A stretch of DNA of 64,000 bases from Flavobacterium sp. 140616W15 (GCF_003668995.1 NZ_CP033068.1:2852001-2916000), one strand, 5' to 3'; positions 33,400 through 43,508 are shown, numbered from the stretch's first letter. Notes: generated from the letters alone by a model not told the origin. Numbers and translations: made by a program.

Positions 33400-35739
33400 A
33401 TGAAGGCAGTAAAAATAATTATATCAATAATTTTCATCTTTTGGCTTGGGATAAAAGCCAATGCACAATCTATTATCATTGATGAGACAAAAAGCACTCA
33501 AGAATTAATAGAAAAAGTATTAGTCAATAGTTCCTGTGCCACAGTAACAAACCCAGAAGCAACTGGAGATGAATATACTCCTGGGAGTAAAAGTTTTGCT
33601 TATTTTAATGCTGGAACGAGTAATTTCCCATTTAAAGAAGGGGTAGTACTTACTACTGGGAGCAGTCGTAATTCGATTGGCCCAGTAATAAAAGATGATG
33701 GTGGTGGTGGAAGCGACTTCTGGTTAGGCGATTCTGATTTAGATCAAATATTAGGTATAAATTCTATAAACGCTACCGTTTTAGAATTTGATTTTTCACC
33801 ATTAACAAATTTCATAAGTTTCAATTATATTTTTGCTTCTAATGAATACCAAAATGTATATCCATGTTATTATTCTGATGGTTTTGCTTTCCTCATAAAA
33901 GAAAAAAACAGTACTGAACCCTATAAAAATTTAGCAGTATTACCAAACACGAACACGCCTGTTTCATCTAGGACCGTTCGTCCAAAAATCGAATCCGTTC
34001 TTGACAATAAAGGCAATTTAATTCCTGGATGTGAAGCCGTAAATGAAATTTACTTTAACGGATTAAACACTGTAGGAACGGGCGCAACAAATTACACTGG
34101 ACAAACTATTGTAATGAAATCTGAAACTAATGTAATTGCTGGCAAAACATACCATATAAAATTAGTAATAGCCGACGATAGAAATGCATATTATGATTCG
34201 GCTATTTTTCTTGAAGCAGGGAGCTTTACTTCTGAAATAGATTTAGGAGAAGACCGAGAATCAAGCAGCAATAATCCATTATGTTATGGAGATGAATTAG
34301 TCCTAGACACAAAACTAAATTCTCCTGCAGGCTCTAATTACATTTATGAATGGTATAAAGATGGCATAAAAGACAATACAGAAAAAGGCCCCACATTTAC
34401 AGTTAAGGAAGCTGGCACATACAAAGTAAATGTTCTAATGGCTCCTTCGTCATGTTCTGCTACTGATGAAATAAAAATTGAATACGCCTCAGAAATTACA
34501 ACAACAAATACGACCTTAATTCAATGCGACATAGACTCAGATAACAGTACTACATTTGATCTGACCAAAGTTGATGCAATAATAAAGAACAATGACCCAA
34601 ATTTAAGCATTGTATATTACAAATCATTAGCAGATGCTCAAGCAAAATTGAATCCAATTACTGATCCTAAAAACTACACTAATAGTTTACCTACAGAAAT
34701 TATTAATGCAAGAGTTGAAAATAAATATGGCTGTGCAAAATATGCAACCCTCCAATTAAAAATATCAAACAACATCATACTCCCACAAAATCCTATTGCA
34801 GTTTGTGATGAAGACACGGATGGATTGTATGAATTTAATCTAAACACTCAAGTTACTCCACAGCTTATAAATGGGCTACCTCCAGGATTGTTAGCAAATT
34901 ATTATCTAACTGAAAACAATGCCATCACAGAGACAAATCCTTTGCCTAATAACTTCAAAAATACAATTGCATTTAATCAAACCTTATATGCCCGTATTAT
35001 TAATGGCCCAGACTGTTACGCTGTGACTCCAATTAAGCTAATAATCAATGTATTTAACCCTCCTAATTTTGATACTGAAACCTTCTTTTTATGTAAAGAT
35101 GCAATAATTGATCTAACTGTTGCCACAGGGTTTGAAAGTTACAACTGGAACACAGGGTCAACCTCAAATACTATTTCTGTAAATAACGCTGGAAATTATT
35201 CTGTTACAGTATCCGATATAAATGGTTGCGAAAAAACGAAGAAATTCAATGTTGTTGCCTCTGATGTCGCTATAATTACAGGAACTAAAATTAAAGATTT
35301 TTCTGCAAATGAAAATTCAGTTTTAATAGAATATAATGGGATTGGTAATTATGAATTTTCGTTAGACGGAATAGATTATCAAGATAGCCCATTATTTAAA
35401 GGCATATTAGCTGGAATTTACAAAGCATATGCAAGAGATAAGAATAAATGTGGAACGACTATATCGTCAGTATTCTACGTTCTTGATTATCCAAGATTCT
35501 TTACCCCTAACGGAGATGGCTATAATGATACCTGGCGAATTAAAAATTTAGATCAGATGCCAGATTACACTATCTCAATTTTTGATCGTTATGGAAAATT
35601 AATAAAACAAATGAATTCTACAAACGCAGGATGGGATGGAAATTATACAGGTCGCGAACTCCCCTCTGATGATTATTGGTTTACTTTGATGTTTGAAAAC
35701 GGAAAAGAAATCAAAGGACATTTTAGTTTAAAAAGATAA
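33400..35739 (+). CDS. Secreted protein with choice-of-anchor L domain and type IX (type B) sorting domain
   Basis: A 779-residue exported protein. Residues 1-23 are a signal peptide ending ANAQ. The next roughly 250 residues (SSCATVTNPEATGDEYTPGS, FISFNYIFASNEYQN) match the choice-of-anchor L type. Ig/PKD-like segments follow. The last 85 residues (FFTPNGDGYNDTW, FDRYGKLI, GWDGNYTGRELPSDDYWF) are a gliding-motility-type (type B) C-terminal domain that directs type IX secretion to the surface. The role is probably adhesion or matrix; no enzyme domain is visible. Confidence 0.88.
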   Translation: MKAVKIIISIIFIFWLGIKANAQSIIIDETKSTQELIEKVLVNSSCATVTNPEATGDEYTPGSKSFAYFNAGTSNFPFKEGVVLTTGSSRNSIGPVIKDDGGGGSDFWLGDSDLDQILGINSINATVLEFDFSPLTNFISFNYIFASNEYQNVYPCYYSDGFAFLIKEKNSTEPYKNLAVLPNTNTPVSSRTVRPKIESVLDNKGNLIPGCEAVNEIYFNGLNTVGTGATNYTGQTIVMKSETNVIAGKTYHIKLVIADDRNAYYDSAIFLEAGSFTSEIDLGEDRESSSNNPLCYGDELVLDTKLNSPAGSNYIYEWYKDGIKDNTEKGPTFTVKEAGTYKVNVLMAPSSCSATDEIKIEYASEITTTNTTLIQCDIDSDNSTTFDLTKVDAIIKNNDPNLSIVYYKSLADAQAKLNPITDPKNYTNSLPTEIINARVENKYGCAKYATLQLKISNNIILPQNPIAVCDEDTDGLYEFNLNTQVTPQLINGLPPGLLANYYLTENNAITETNPLPNNFKNTIAFNQTLYARIINGPDCYAVTPIKLIINVFNPPNFDTETFFLCKDAIIDLTVATGFESYNWNTGSTSNTISVNNAGNYSVTVSDINGCEKTKKFNVVASDVAIITGTKIKDFSANENSVLIEYNGIGNYEFSLDGIDYQDSPLFKGILAGIYKAYARDKNKCGTTISSVFYVLDYPRFFTPNGDGYNDTWRIKNLDQMPDYTISIFDRYGKLIKQMNSTNAGWDGNYTGRELPSDDYWFTLMFENGKEIKGHFSLKR

Positions 35740-35822
35740 CCATCTATAAAATCATTATTTTTTGAAGCTTGTCGTTATTCAAAATATCATAGAATAATAT
35801 TTATCTAAAAATTACGAGCATA

Positions 35823-35855
35823 AAAAAAGCCATTCACATGTGAATGGCTTTTTTA
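35823..35855. terminator. Bidirectional terminator
   Basis: A perfect palindrome centred at 35838/35839 has arms containing AAAAAAGCCATTCACA, with T-runs on both strands. It serves the T9SS gene (plus) and typA (minus). Confidence 0.9.
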
Positions 35856-35872
35856 GTATTATATATATCTGA

Positions 35873-37669
35873 TTAGATTTTAAATCTTTTTCTATCAGTT
35901 TCAGTCAAATAGATTTTTCTCAAACGAATAGATTTTGGAGTTACCTCTACATATTCATCTTTTTGAATGTACTCTAAAGCTTCCTCTAATGAGAAAATAA
36001 TTGGAGGGATGATTCTTGCTTTTTCATCATTTCCAGAAGAACGAACGTTAGATTGTTTTTTCTCCTTAGTTACGTTTACACACATATCATCAGCACGAGA
36101 GTTTTCTCCAATTACCTGACCTTCGTAAATTTCAGCATTTGGTTCAACGAAGAACTTACCACGATCTTGTAATTTATCGATAGAATAAGGAATAGCTTTT
36201 CCTTTTTCCATAGAAATCAATGAACCTTTGTTACGTCCAGAAATTTCACCTTTGTAAGGCTCGTATCCAATAAAACGGTGTGACATAATAGCCTCACCAG
36301 CTGTAGCAGTAAGCAATTGATTTCTTAAACCAATAATTCCACGTGAAGGAATATTAAATTTAATAATCATACGCTCACCCTTAGTTTCCATACTTAACAT
36401 TTCGCCTTTACGAACTGTTACGAACTCAACTGCTCTACCTGAAAGATTTTCTGGTAAATCGATTGTTAATTCCTCAATTGGCTCACATTTTTTACCATCA
36501 ATTTCTTTGATGATAACTTGTGGTTGACCGATTTGTAATTCGTAACCTTCTCTTCTCATTGTTTCAATAAGAACAGATAAGTGAAGTACACCACGACCAA
36601 AAACCATGAATTTATCAGCAGAATCAGTTTCACCTAACTTCATAGCTAAGTTTTTCTCTAATTCTTTTGTCAATCTTTCTCTAATATGACGAGAAGTTAC
36701 AAATTTACCCTCTTTACCAAAGAAAGGAGAATCATTAATTGTAAACAACATACTCATTGTAGGCTCATCAATAGCAATTGTTTGTAAAGCTTCTGGATTT
36801 TCGTTATCAGCAATAGTATCACCAATTTCAAAACCCTCTACTCCAATAATCGCACAGATATCACCTGCAATTACTTGCTCAACTTTTTTACGACCAAGTC
36901 CTTCAAAAGTGTGTAATTCTTTGATTCTTGATTTTATAACTTTACCATCTCTTTTTACCAAAGAAATAGCCATACCTTCTTTTAAAATTCCTCTTTCAAG
37001 ACGACCAATAGCGATACGACCTGTAAATGCAGAGAAATCTAAAGATGTAATTAACATTTGTGGAGTTCCTTCAGAAACTTTAGGAGCTGGAACATTAGCA
37101 ATTACCATATCTAGTAAAGGCTCAATGTTTTCTGTTTGATTTTTGTAATCATCAGACATCCAGTTATTTTTAGCTGATCCATAAACAGTTGGAAAATCCA
37201 ATTGTTCTTCTGAAGCACCTAATTCAAACATTAAGTCAAAAACTTTTTCATGTACTTCTTCTGGAGTACAGTTTTCTTTATCAACTTTATTGATAACCAC
37301 ACATGGCTTCAATCCTAAGTCAATTGCCTTTTGTAATACAAAACGAGTTTGTGGCATTGGTCCTTCAAAAGCATCTACTAGTAAACATACACCATCGGCC
37401 ATGTTTAGTACACGTTCTACTTCACCACCAAAATCGGCGTGACCAGGAGTATCGATAATATTGATTTTAGTTCCTTTGTATTGAACCGAAACGTTCTTAG
37501 AAGTAATAGTAATACCTCTCTCACGCTCTAAATCATTATTATCAAGAATTAAATCACCTGTGTTTTCGTTGTCACGAAATAACTGACAGTGATACATAAT
37601 TTTATCAACCAAAGTGGTTTTACCGTGATCGACGTGGGCAATAATTGCAATATTTCTAATAGATTCCAT
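35873..37669 (-). CDS. typA: Ribosome-associated GTPase TypA/BipA
   Basis: A 598-residue translational GTPase. G1 is [11 protein letters not shown]3 [12 protein letters not shown] and G4 NKVDKE, followed by EF-Tu domain 2, EF-G domain V-like regions and the BipA-specific C-terminus ([17 protein letters not shown]). It binds ribosomes and assists 50S assembly and stress or cold growth. The length is standard. A clear minus-strand -7 box lies 20 bases upstream of the start. Confidence 0.97.
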   Translation of the reverse strand: MESIRNIAIIAHVDHGKTTLVDKIMYHCQLFRDNENTGDLILDNNDLERERGITITSKNVSVQYKGTKINIIDTPGHADFGGEVERVLNMADGVCLLVDAFEGPMPQTRFVLQKAIDLGLKPCVVINKVDKENCTPEEVHEKVFDLMFELGASEEQLDFPTVYGSAKNNWMSDDYKNQTENIEPLLDMVIANVPAPKVSEGTPQMLITSLDFSAFTGRIAIGRLERGILKEGMAISLVKRDGKVIKSRIKELHTFEGLGRKKVEQVIAGDICAIIGVEGFEIGDTIADNENPEALQTIAIDEPTMSMLFTINDSPFFGKEGKFVTSRHIRERLTKELEKNLAMKLGETDSADKFMVFGRGVLHLSVLIETMRREGYELQIGQPQVIIKEIDGKKCEPIEELTIDLPENLSGRAVEFVTVRKGEMLSMETKGERMIIKFNIPSRGIIGLRNQLLTATAGEAIMSHRFIGYEPYKGEISGRNKGSLISMEKGKAIPYSIDKLQDRGKFFVEPNAEIYEGQVIGENSRADDMCVNVTKEKKQSNVRSSGNDEKARIIPPIIFSLEEALEYIQKDEYVEVTPKSIRLRKIYLTETDRKRFKI

Positions 37670-37688
37670 CTGAGATTTTTAATGGGTG

Positions 37689-37696
37689 CAAAGGTA
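37689..37696 (-). promoter_or_regulatory. typA promoter -7 box
   Basis: On the minus strand it reads TACCTTTG, fitting TAnnTTTG, 19 bases before the ATG. Confidence 0.65.
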
Positions 37697-37829
37697 CACT
37701 TTTTTTTAATATAAAAACTATTTCGGGAATAGTTTACATATTCTTAACTGATTACGTACAAAAATTAGTTTTATTTCAAGGCTTTTAAATATCTTATAAT
37801 CGATGTTTAATAATTTGGTAATTATTAAT

Positions 37830-37837
37830 TATATTTG
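37830..37837 (+). promoter_or_regulatory. -7 box four bases before the histidine kinase start
   Basis: TATATTTG ends at 37837, and the ATG is at 37842. Initiation 5-7 bases downstream of the box would give a leaderless or nearly leaderless mRNA. Confidence 0.5.
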
Positions 37838-37841
37838 AGTA

Positions 37842-39557
37842 ATGAAAAACAAAACCAATCAAATTACATTAATTTACTTTGTCATTTCTCTATTTCTGGC
37901 AATCATTTGCCACAAATACCTGCTTAACAATATCTCAAATACTCAATACTACTATTTCAGTTTCATAAAAGATCTTATTTTCATTATTTTAACAGGCCTA
38001 CTCTACAGGTATATACTATCGAAAAACGACGCCAGAAACATTACAGTATTCGAAAAACTAAAAAAATCGAATGACGAAATTAAAGAATCAAACGAAAAAT
38101 ATAACATAGTTGCTAAAGCGACCAGTGACACAATTTGGGACTGGAAAATTCAAGAAGACAACATTACCTGGAACAAAGGAATTGAAAATGTTTTCGGATA
38201 CAAACCAGAAGAAGTTGGCGATAGCTCGAGATGGTGGTTTGACAAAATCCACCCTGAGGACAGCATCAGAATGTCAGTAAAACTATATTCATTTATAGAA
38301 CAAAAAACAGAAAAATGGCAAGATCAATATCGATTTAGATGCGCTGATGCTACTTATAAATATATCCTTCATCGCAGTTTCCTTTTAAAAGACGAAAATG
38401 GAAGAGCGATCAGAATGATTGGTGCCATACAAGATATCACAAAACAAAAAGAAGAAGAACAACGATTAAAACTACTTGAAACTGTAATTACTCAATCTCG
38501 AGATTCCATCCTGATTACCGAAGCCGACTCACATGATGGCAAAATACCTAAAATCGTATACGTAAATCCATCTTTTTCAAAAATGTCAGGATACCAATCT
38601 GAAGAGATAGTAGGAAAATCACCTAATATTTTTAAAGGTCCAAAATCTGATTCCAGCGAGCTCCGAAAACTAATAAAAGCAATAAAAAACAAAGAAGAGT
38701 GCTCAATAGAAACTATTAGCTACACCAAGAACAAAGAAGAGTACTGGGTTCGCTACTCAATGATTCCTATTTTCAATGCCGAAAACGAAGTTTCTCACTG
38801 GATATCAATACAAAGAGACACTACTGAAGAAAAAAAATTAGAAAAAGAAAAAGAGCACCTTATCAGAGAATTAACCCAAAACAACAAAGACTTAAAACAA
38901 TTCTCCTATATAACTTCTCACAATCTCAGATCACCCTTATCAAACCTAACTGGACTATTAAACCTTATAGAAGACATTCCAATAGAAAATGAAGAACTAA
39001 AAGAAATATTAAACGGTTTCAACAAATCAACTCATTTACTAAACGAAACCATCAATGATTTAGTGAAAGTTATCATAATTAAAGACAACCCATCAATCCA
39101 AAAAGAAGAAGTTTTACTAAACGAAGTTTTTGAAAATGTATTCAATCAGCTAAGTTTTCAAATTGAATTACACAAACCAATAATAAAACTAAATTTTGAA
39201 AAAGTAACAGTATTAAATATCAACAAAGCCTATTTGGAAAGTATATTATTAAACCTATTAACCAATTCAATTAAATACAGATCAAAAGACCGTAAATTAA
39301 AAATCACCATTTCAGCCAATCAAACTGAAGACAACATAATAATACTAACCTTTAAAGACAACGGAATCGGAATCGACCTTGAAAGAAACAGAGATAAAGT
39401 TTTTGGGCTTTATCAAAGATTTCACAATTACCCCGATAGCAAAGGACTTGGATTATACCTGGTAAAATCTCAAGTAGAAACAATGGGAGGAACAATCAGT
39501 ATAGACAGCGAGGTTAACAAAGGAACCTCATTTACTCTAATATTTAAAAACAAATAA
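37842..39557 (+). CDS. Membrane sensor histidine kinase with two PAS domains
   Basis: A 571-residue sensor kinase. Two membrane helices (about residues 8-25 and 40-60) precede two PAS/PAC domains (about 85-205 and 210-335). The dimerisation H-box is FSYITSHNLRSPLSN with His360. The ATPase domain has the N box LLTNSIKYRSK, G1 DNGIGIDL and G2 KGLGLYLVKSQ. A single base separates it from the response regulator gene, so the two form a classic pair; the signal is unknown. It may be translated from a leaderless mRNA. Confidence 0.92.
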   Translation: MKNKTNQITLIYFVISLFLAIICHKYLLNNISNTQYYYFSFIKDLIFIILTGLLYRYILSKNDARNITVFEKLKKSNDEIKESNEKYNIVAKATSDTIWDWKIQEDNITWNKGIENVFGYKPEEVGDSSRWWFDKIHPEDSIRMSVKLYSFIEQKTEKWQDQYRFRCADATYKYILHRSFLLKDENGRAIRMIGAIQDITKQKEEEQRLKLLETVITQSRDSILITEADSHDGKIPKIVYVNPSFSKMSGYQSEEIVGKSPNIFKGPKSDSSELRKLIKAIKNKEECSIETISYTKNKEEYWVRYSMIPIFNAENEVSHWISIQRDTTEEKKLEKEKEHLIRELTQNNKDLKQFSYITSHNLRSPLSNLTGLLNLIEDIPIENEELKEILNGFNKSTHLLNETINDLVKVIIIKDNPSIQKEEVLLNEVFENVFNQLSFQIELHKPIIKLNFEKVTVLNINKAYLESILLNLLTNSIKYRSKDRKLKITISANQTEDNIIILTFKDNGIGIDLERNRDKVFGLYQRFHNYPDSKGLGLYLVKSQVETMGGTISIDSEVNKGTSFTLIFKNK

Positions 39558-39558
39558 A

Positions 39559-39974
39559 ATGTTTGATCAAATTTTATGCATAGACGACGACCCATAGCGC
39601 TAATGTTATGTAAAAAAGTAATCACAAAAGCTGAATTTTCTAAAGAAATAATAACCGCACAAAACGGAGAAGAAGCCTTATCATACTTCAACTCTCTTAA
39701 ATACAATACTAAGCCTACCGATCTTAACACTAAAAAACCACGACTTATTTTCCTAGACTTAAACATGCCTGTAATGGGAGGCTGGGAATTTTTAGACCAC
39801 TTCTCTACACCTAACTACTCCGACTTCAACACCACCAACATAATCATACTATCCTCTACAATTGATCCAGAAGACCTAGAAAAAGCAAAAAACTACCCAA
39901 TGATACTTGACTTTCTCTCAAAACCAATCACACTGCAAATGCTTGAATACATAAAAAACAAAATGAGCATTTAA
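39559..39974 (+). pseudogene. CheY-like response regulator, -1 frameshift at the acidic pocket
   Basis: A single-domain receiver of about 138 residues. From ATG 39559 the frame reads MFDQILCIDDDP and then stops (TAG at 39595). From 39594 the other frame continues IALMLCKKVITKAEF, the phospho-acceptor Asp in LIFLDLNMPVMGG, and LSKPITL with the conserved Lys. The break lies at CCC (39591-39593), and one extra base restores the family sequence. Starting instead at ATG 39576 would lose the DDD acidic pocket. It is the partner of the kinase just upstream. Confidence 0.85.
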
Positions 39975-39978
39975 CAGA

Positions 39979-40022
39979 AAACTCCTTAAATAATTAAAAC
40001 AATTACTTAAGGAGTTTTTTTA
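39979..40022 (+). terminator. Terminator after the response regulator
   Basis: AACTCCTTAA (39980-39989) pairs with TTAAGGAGTT (40007-40016), followed by T's. Confidence 0.8.
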
Positions 40023-40028
40023 AAGCAT

Positions 40029-40052
40029 AAAAAAAGCCCTCTAAAAGAGAAC
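40029..40052 (-). terminator. Weak terminator after rpsT
   Basis: On the minus strand GTTCTC and GAGGGC pair (two G-U), followed by a T-run. Confidence 0.5.
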
Positions 40053-40082
40053 TTTTTTATATATTTTAAGCAAATTGTATGA

Positions 40083-40334
40083 TTACAATTTAGCTACATG
40101 TTTCGTTAATTTAGATTTTAAATTAGACGCTTTGTTATCATGAATGATATTCTTTTTCGCTAATTTATCAATCATAGAAATTACAGTTGATAATTTTGAA
40201 GTAGCATCTTGTTTATCAGTAGCTATTCTTAACGCTTTAATAGCATTACGAGTAGTTTTGTGTTGATATCTGTTAAGAACTCTTCTTTTTTCGTTACTTC
40301 TGATTCTTTTTAATGCTGACTTATGATTTGCCAT
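40083..40334 (-). CDS. rpsT: 30S ribosomal protein S20
   Basis: An 83-residue basic, helical ribosomal protein. It starts MANHKSALKRIRSNEKRR, the hallmark of S20, and includes TTRNAIKALR and NKASNLKSKLTKHV. S20 binds 16S rRNA early in 30S assembly. It lies downstream of three tRNA-Glu genes on the same strand. The 153-base spacer to the nearest tRNA holds no clear -7 box, so it may be co-transcribed with the tRNAs. Confidence 0.97.
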   Translation of the reverse strand: MANHKSALKRIRSNEKRRVLNRYQHKTTRNAIKALRIATDKQDATSKLSTVISMIDKLAKKNIIHDNKASNLKSKLTKHVAKL

Positions 40335-40487
40335 TTTTCTTTTAATTTTAGATGTAATAATTATAAATACTAGTTAAAAAAGAAAAGCCTCCCACAATTG
40401 TAAAACAATCACTTTAGCTTTAACTAATAAAACAAAAACCGAGACACCAGCTCTTATTTTACAAAACTTATTCACAACTAATTTTAG

Positions 40488-40559
40488 TAGTCCGTAAGGG
40501 AATCGAACCCCTGTTACCAGGACGAAATCCTGAAGTCCTAACCCCTAGACGAACGGACC
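40488..40559 (-). tRNA. tRNA-Glu (UUC), divergent copy
   Basis: A full 72-base cloverleaf. The anticodon loop ATTTCGT gives UUC. The anticodon stem TCAGG/CCTGG begins with a U-G pair, and the T-stem AGGGG/CCCTT has one G-U pair. Compared with the two other copies, loop positions 32 and 37 and both stems differ. CCA is not encoded. Confidence 0.9.
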
Positions 40560-40601
40560 AGTATTCTTCTAAGTTTTTCAATTTAATAAAAATTGAATTT
40601 G

Positions 40602-40673
40602 TAGCCCGTAGCGGAATCGAACCGCTCTTACATGGATGAAAACCATGCGTCCTAACCGATAGACGAACGGGCC
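40602..40673 (-). tRNA. tRNA-Glu (UUC), copy 2
   Basis: A 72-base cloverleaf with acceptor GGCCCGT/ACGGGCT, anticodon stem CATGG/CCATG, loop TTTTCAT (UUC) and T-arm AGCGG/CCGCT. It is identical to the copy at 40722-40793. Confidence 0.95.
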
Positions 40674-40721
40674 ATTTTATTATTCAATCTTCAAATAACT
40701 TTTAACACGCAAAAAAAGTAG

Positions 40722-40793
40722 TAGCCCGTAGCGGAATCGAACCGCTCTTACATGGATGAAAACCATGCGTCCTAACCGATAGACGAACGGGCC
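40722..40793 (-). tRNA. tRNA-Glu (UUC), copy 3
   Basis: Identical in sequence to 40602-40673, and located exactly 120 bp from it. It is the first tRNA after the promoter at 40813-40820. Confidence 0.95.
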
Positions 40794-40812
40794 TGCTTCC
40801 CTAATGCGGATG

Positions 40813-40820
40813 CAAAGATA
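40813..40820 (-). promoter_or_regulatory. tRNA-Glu array promoter -7 box
   Basis: On the minus strand it reads TATCTTTG, fitting TAnnTTTG, 19 bases before the first tRNA. Confidence 0.65.
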
Positions 40821-40869
40821 CACCTATTTTTGAGTTCTACAATAGCTAATGCAAAAAAAATATTTTTTT

Positions 40870-42348
40870 TTAATATGCCTTAGCAAAAAGCACTCTTCTA
40901 GAAGAAGGACTACCAGTAAACACACAGCTTCCAGCCTCTTCTACACCATCCAAAGGAACACATCTAATAGTTGCCTTTGTCAAGTCTTTAATTTTCTCTT
41001 CTGTAGCTATAGTTCCGTCCCAATGTGCTGATACAAAACCACCTTTATTCTCCAAGACATCTTTAAATTCATCAAAATTACTTACTTCAGTAATATGTGA
41101 ATTACGGTAATCTAATGCTTTATTAAATAAATCAACTTGAATCTGAGCTAATAAATCATTCACATAAGTAACAATTCCATCTTTCGAAACTATTTCTTTT
41201 GTCAAAGTATCTCTTCTTGCAACCTCAAAAGTTCCATTTTCTAAATCCTTAGGACCTACCGCAATTCTAATTGGCACTCCTTTTAATTCATATTCATTAA
41301 ACTTAAACCCTGGCTTCTGTGTTGTTCTATCATCATATTTCACAGCAACGTTAAGCTTTCTCAATTGAGAAACCAACTCATTAACCACAACCGAAATTTC
41401 ATCCAACTGCTCATCTGTTTTATGAATAGGAACAATCACCACTTGTATAGGAGCTAAATTTGGAGGCAGAACTAATCCTTTATCATCAGAATGTGTCATT
41501 ACCAAAGCACCCATTAATCGAGTAGATACTCCCCAAGAAGTTCCCCAAACATATTCCTGCTTTCCTTCTGCATTAGCAAACTTCACATCAAATGCTTTAG
41601 CAAAGTTCTGACCTAAGAAATGTGACGTTCCTGCTTGTAACGCTTTCCCATCCTGCATTAGCGCTTCAATACAATAAGTTTCTTCTGCTCCTGCAAATCG
41701 CTCTGATTCTGTTTTAAGACCTTTCACAACCGGAATTGCCATAAAACCCTCAGCAAACTCTGCGTATACATTCATCATTTTCTCAGACTCCTCAATAGCT
41801 TCACTTCTTGTAGCATGAGCAGTATGCCCTTCTTGCCATAAAAATTCAGCCGTTCTCAAAAATAGTCGAGTTCTCATTTCCCAACGAACAACATTTGCCC
41901 ATTGATTGATCAACAAAGGTAAATCACGGTATGATTGCACCCATCCTTTATAAGTAGACCATATAATAGCTTCACTAGTTGGACGAACAATTAATTCTTC
42001 CTCTAACTTAGCATTAGGATCAACCATTAATTTTCCGGGTTTATCCGGATCATTTTTTAATCTATAATGTGTAACAATAGCACACTCTTTTGCAAATCCT
42101 TCGGCATTTTTCTCTTCCGCTTCAAACATGCTCTTAGGAACAAATAAAGGGAAATAGGCATTTTGATGTCCTGTTTCTTTAAATTTTCGATCTAATTCAG
42201 CTTGCATTTTTTCCCAAATAGCATATCCGTACGGCTTAATAACCATACATCCTCTAACTCCTGAATTCTCGGCTAAATCCGCTTTTACAACCAGCTCGTT
42301 ATACCATTTCGAATAATCTTCTGATCTTGTAGTAAGGTTCTTACTCAT
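40870..42348 (-). CDS. proS: Prolyl-tRNA synthetase (archaeal/eukaryotic-like type)
   Basis: A 492-residue class II synthetase that charges tRNA-Pro. Visible features are [17 protein letters not shown], the motif-2 region [34 protein letters not shown] and the C-terminal zinc-type end [16 protein letters not shown]. The length near 490 and the lack of an editing insertion identify the short type found in Bacteroidota. It ends 77 bases upstream of the tRNA-Glu array, all on the minus strand. Confidence 0.97.
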   Translation of the reverse strand: MSKNLTTRSEDYSKWYNELVVKADLAENSGVRGCMVIKPYGYAIWEKMQAELDRKFKETGHQNAYFPLFVPKSMFEAEEKNAEGFAKECAIVTHYRLKNDPDKPGKLMVDPNAKLEEELIVRPTSEAIIWSTYKGWVQSYRDLPLLINQWANVVRWEMRTRLFLRTAEFLWQEGHTAHATRSEAIEESEKMMNVYAEFAEGFMAIPVVKGLKTESERFAGAEETYCIEALMQDGKALQAGTSHFLGQNFAKAFDVKFANAEGKQEYVWGTSWGVSTRLMGALVMTHSDDKGLVLPPNLAPIQVVIVPIHKTDEQLDEISVVVNELVSQLRKLNVAVKYDDRTTQKPGFKFNEYELKGVPIRIAVGPKDLENGTFEVARRDTLTKEIVSKDGIVTYVNDLLAQIQVDLFNKALDYRNSHITEVSNFDEFKDVLENKGGFVSAHWDGTIATEEKIKDLTKATIRCVPLDGVEEAGSCVFTGSPSSRRVLFAKAY

Positions 42349-42411
42349 AATGAATAGTTTGGCACAAATTTTGTTTAACTTATTTTAACTAAATAGTTCC
42401 ACAAAACTAAC

Positions 42412-42419
42412 TATTTTTG
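42412..42419 (+). promoter_or_regulatory. -7 box of the Y/G-rich lipoprotein gene
   Basis: TATTTTTG fits TAnnTTTG, 30 bases before the ATG at 42450. Confidence 0.5.
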
Positions 42420-42449
42420 TAATGTCCAACAATAAAAAAACCCACAGAT

Positions 42450-43508
42450 ATGAAAACTAATATTTTTCTCAAAAAAAACACAGCCCTTTTTTCAACTATA
42501 GGCGTACTGTGTTTACTAGTAACTTCGTGTGGTTCTTATCAAAATAGCTCTTATTACGACAATGACGGAATATACGGAGCATCTTCTAATAATTACACTG
42601 AAAGAGTTACTACAACAGGCACTAATAATCAATACAAAGAATATTTTAGTTCCCTACAAAACAATGATGAACCTACAGAAATCTTCACAAATGTTGACAA
42701 TTATGGTTCATACAATGAAGCCGACGACAGCATAACAAGTTCAAGCATAAGTTATCCTGCTTGGGGAAGCAATGTTCAAGATGTTTCTGTAAACATATAC
42801 CCTAACACTTGGGGATTATCATTTGGTCTAGGATTTGGATACCCATACTACGGAGGTTTCGGATACGGATATGGCGGATGGGGCTATCCTTATTATGGTG
42901 GAGGATTTGGATGGGGCTACCCTTCATACTATCCTTACTACGGATACAGACCTTATTACGGATACCGCAACAACTACAACTACTCATACAACGCTGGCCG
43001 AAGAGGTGCTATTTATAACAATAGCATAAATAGAAATAATTATTACTCAAACAGAAGTTACTCTAACAGAAACTCTGATTACTCTGTAAACAGAAGAGGC
43101 AGTAGCAACAGCAACTACACTGACAGAAGAGGCAATTCTCAAAACTCAAACTTCACTAACAGAAGAGGAAGTAGCAGTACTAATTATACAGATTACAGAA
43201 GAAACGACTCTTACAATACAACTAGTAGAAACAATGGTAATTCTAATTATACTAGAAGAGATCAATCTTCAAACAGCACTTACGCACCAACTCGTAGAAA
43301 TCCAGCTTCAGGCTCACAAAACAACAGCTACGCACCAACCCGCAGAGACAACAGTAGTAGTGCACCTAGTAGAACATATAGCCCGAGCTCTAACAATACT
43401 CCATCGAGATCTTATACTCCAAGTTCATCAGGTCGTTCATACGATGGCGGTGGCGGAGGAAGAACTTCTGGCGGTGGCGGAAGATCTTCTGGCGGAGGAA
43501 GAAGATAA
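42450..43508 (+). CDS. Low-complexity lipoprotein, Tyr/Gly-rich then Asn/Ser/Arg-repeat
   Basis: A 352-residue predicted lipoprotein (LLVTSCGS, Cys at 27). After a 90-residue ordinary region come about 55 residues rich in Gly and Tyr (GFGYGYGGWGYPYYGG), then about 140 residues of imperfect repeats such as DRRGNSQNS, NRRGSSSTN and APTRR, and a Gly/Ser/Arg tail. No domain is recognised. The composition suggests a surface-exposed, flexible or self-associating protein. A FadL-like porin follows 39 bases later, probably in the same operon. Confidence 0.75.
   Translation: MKTNIFLKKNTALFSTIGVLCLLVTSCGSYQNSSYYDNDGIYGASSNNYTERVTTTGTNNQYKEYFSSLQNNDEPTEIFTNVDNYGSYNEADDSITSSSISYPAWGSNVQDVSVNIYPNTWGLSFGLGFGYPYYGGFGYGYGGWGYPYYGGGFGWGYPSYYPYYGYRPYYGYRNNYNYSYNAGRRGAIYNNSINRNNYYSNRSYSNRNSDYSVNRRGSSNSNYTDRRGNSQNSNFTNRRGSSSTNYTDYRRNDSYNTTSRNNGNSNYTRRDQSSNSTYAPTRRNPASGSQNNSYAPTRRDNSSSAPSRTYSPSSNNTPSRSYTPSSSGRSYDGGGGGRTSGGGGRSSGGGRR

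Noticed and set aside
42802..43029. Extra ORFs over the Gly/Tyr block
   Set aside because: Repetitive codons keep all frames open; only the long frame has signal, start and continuity.
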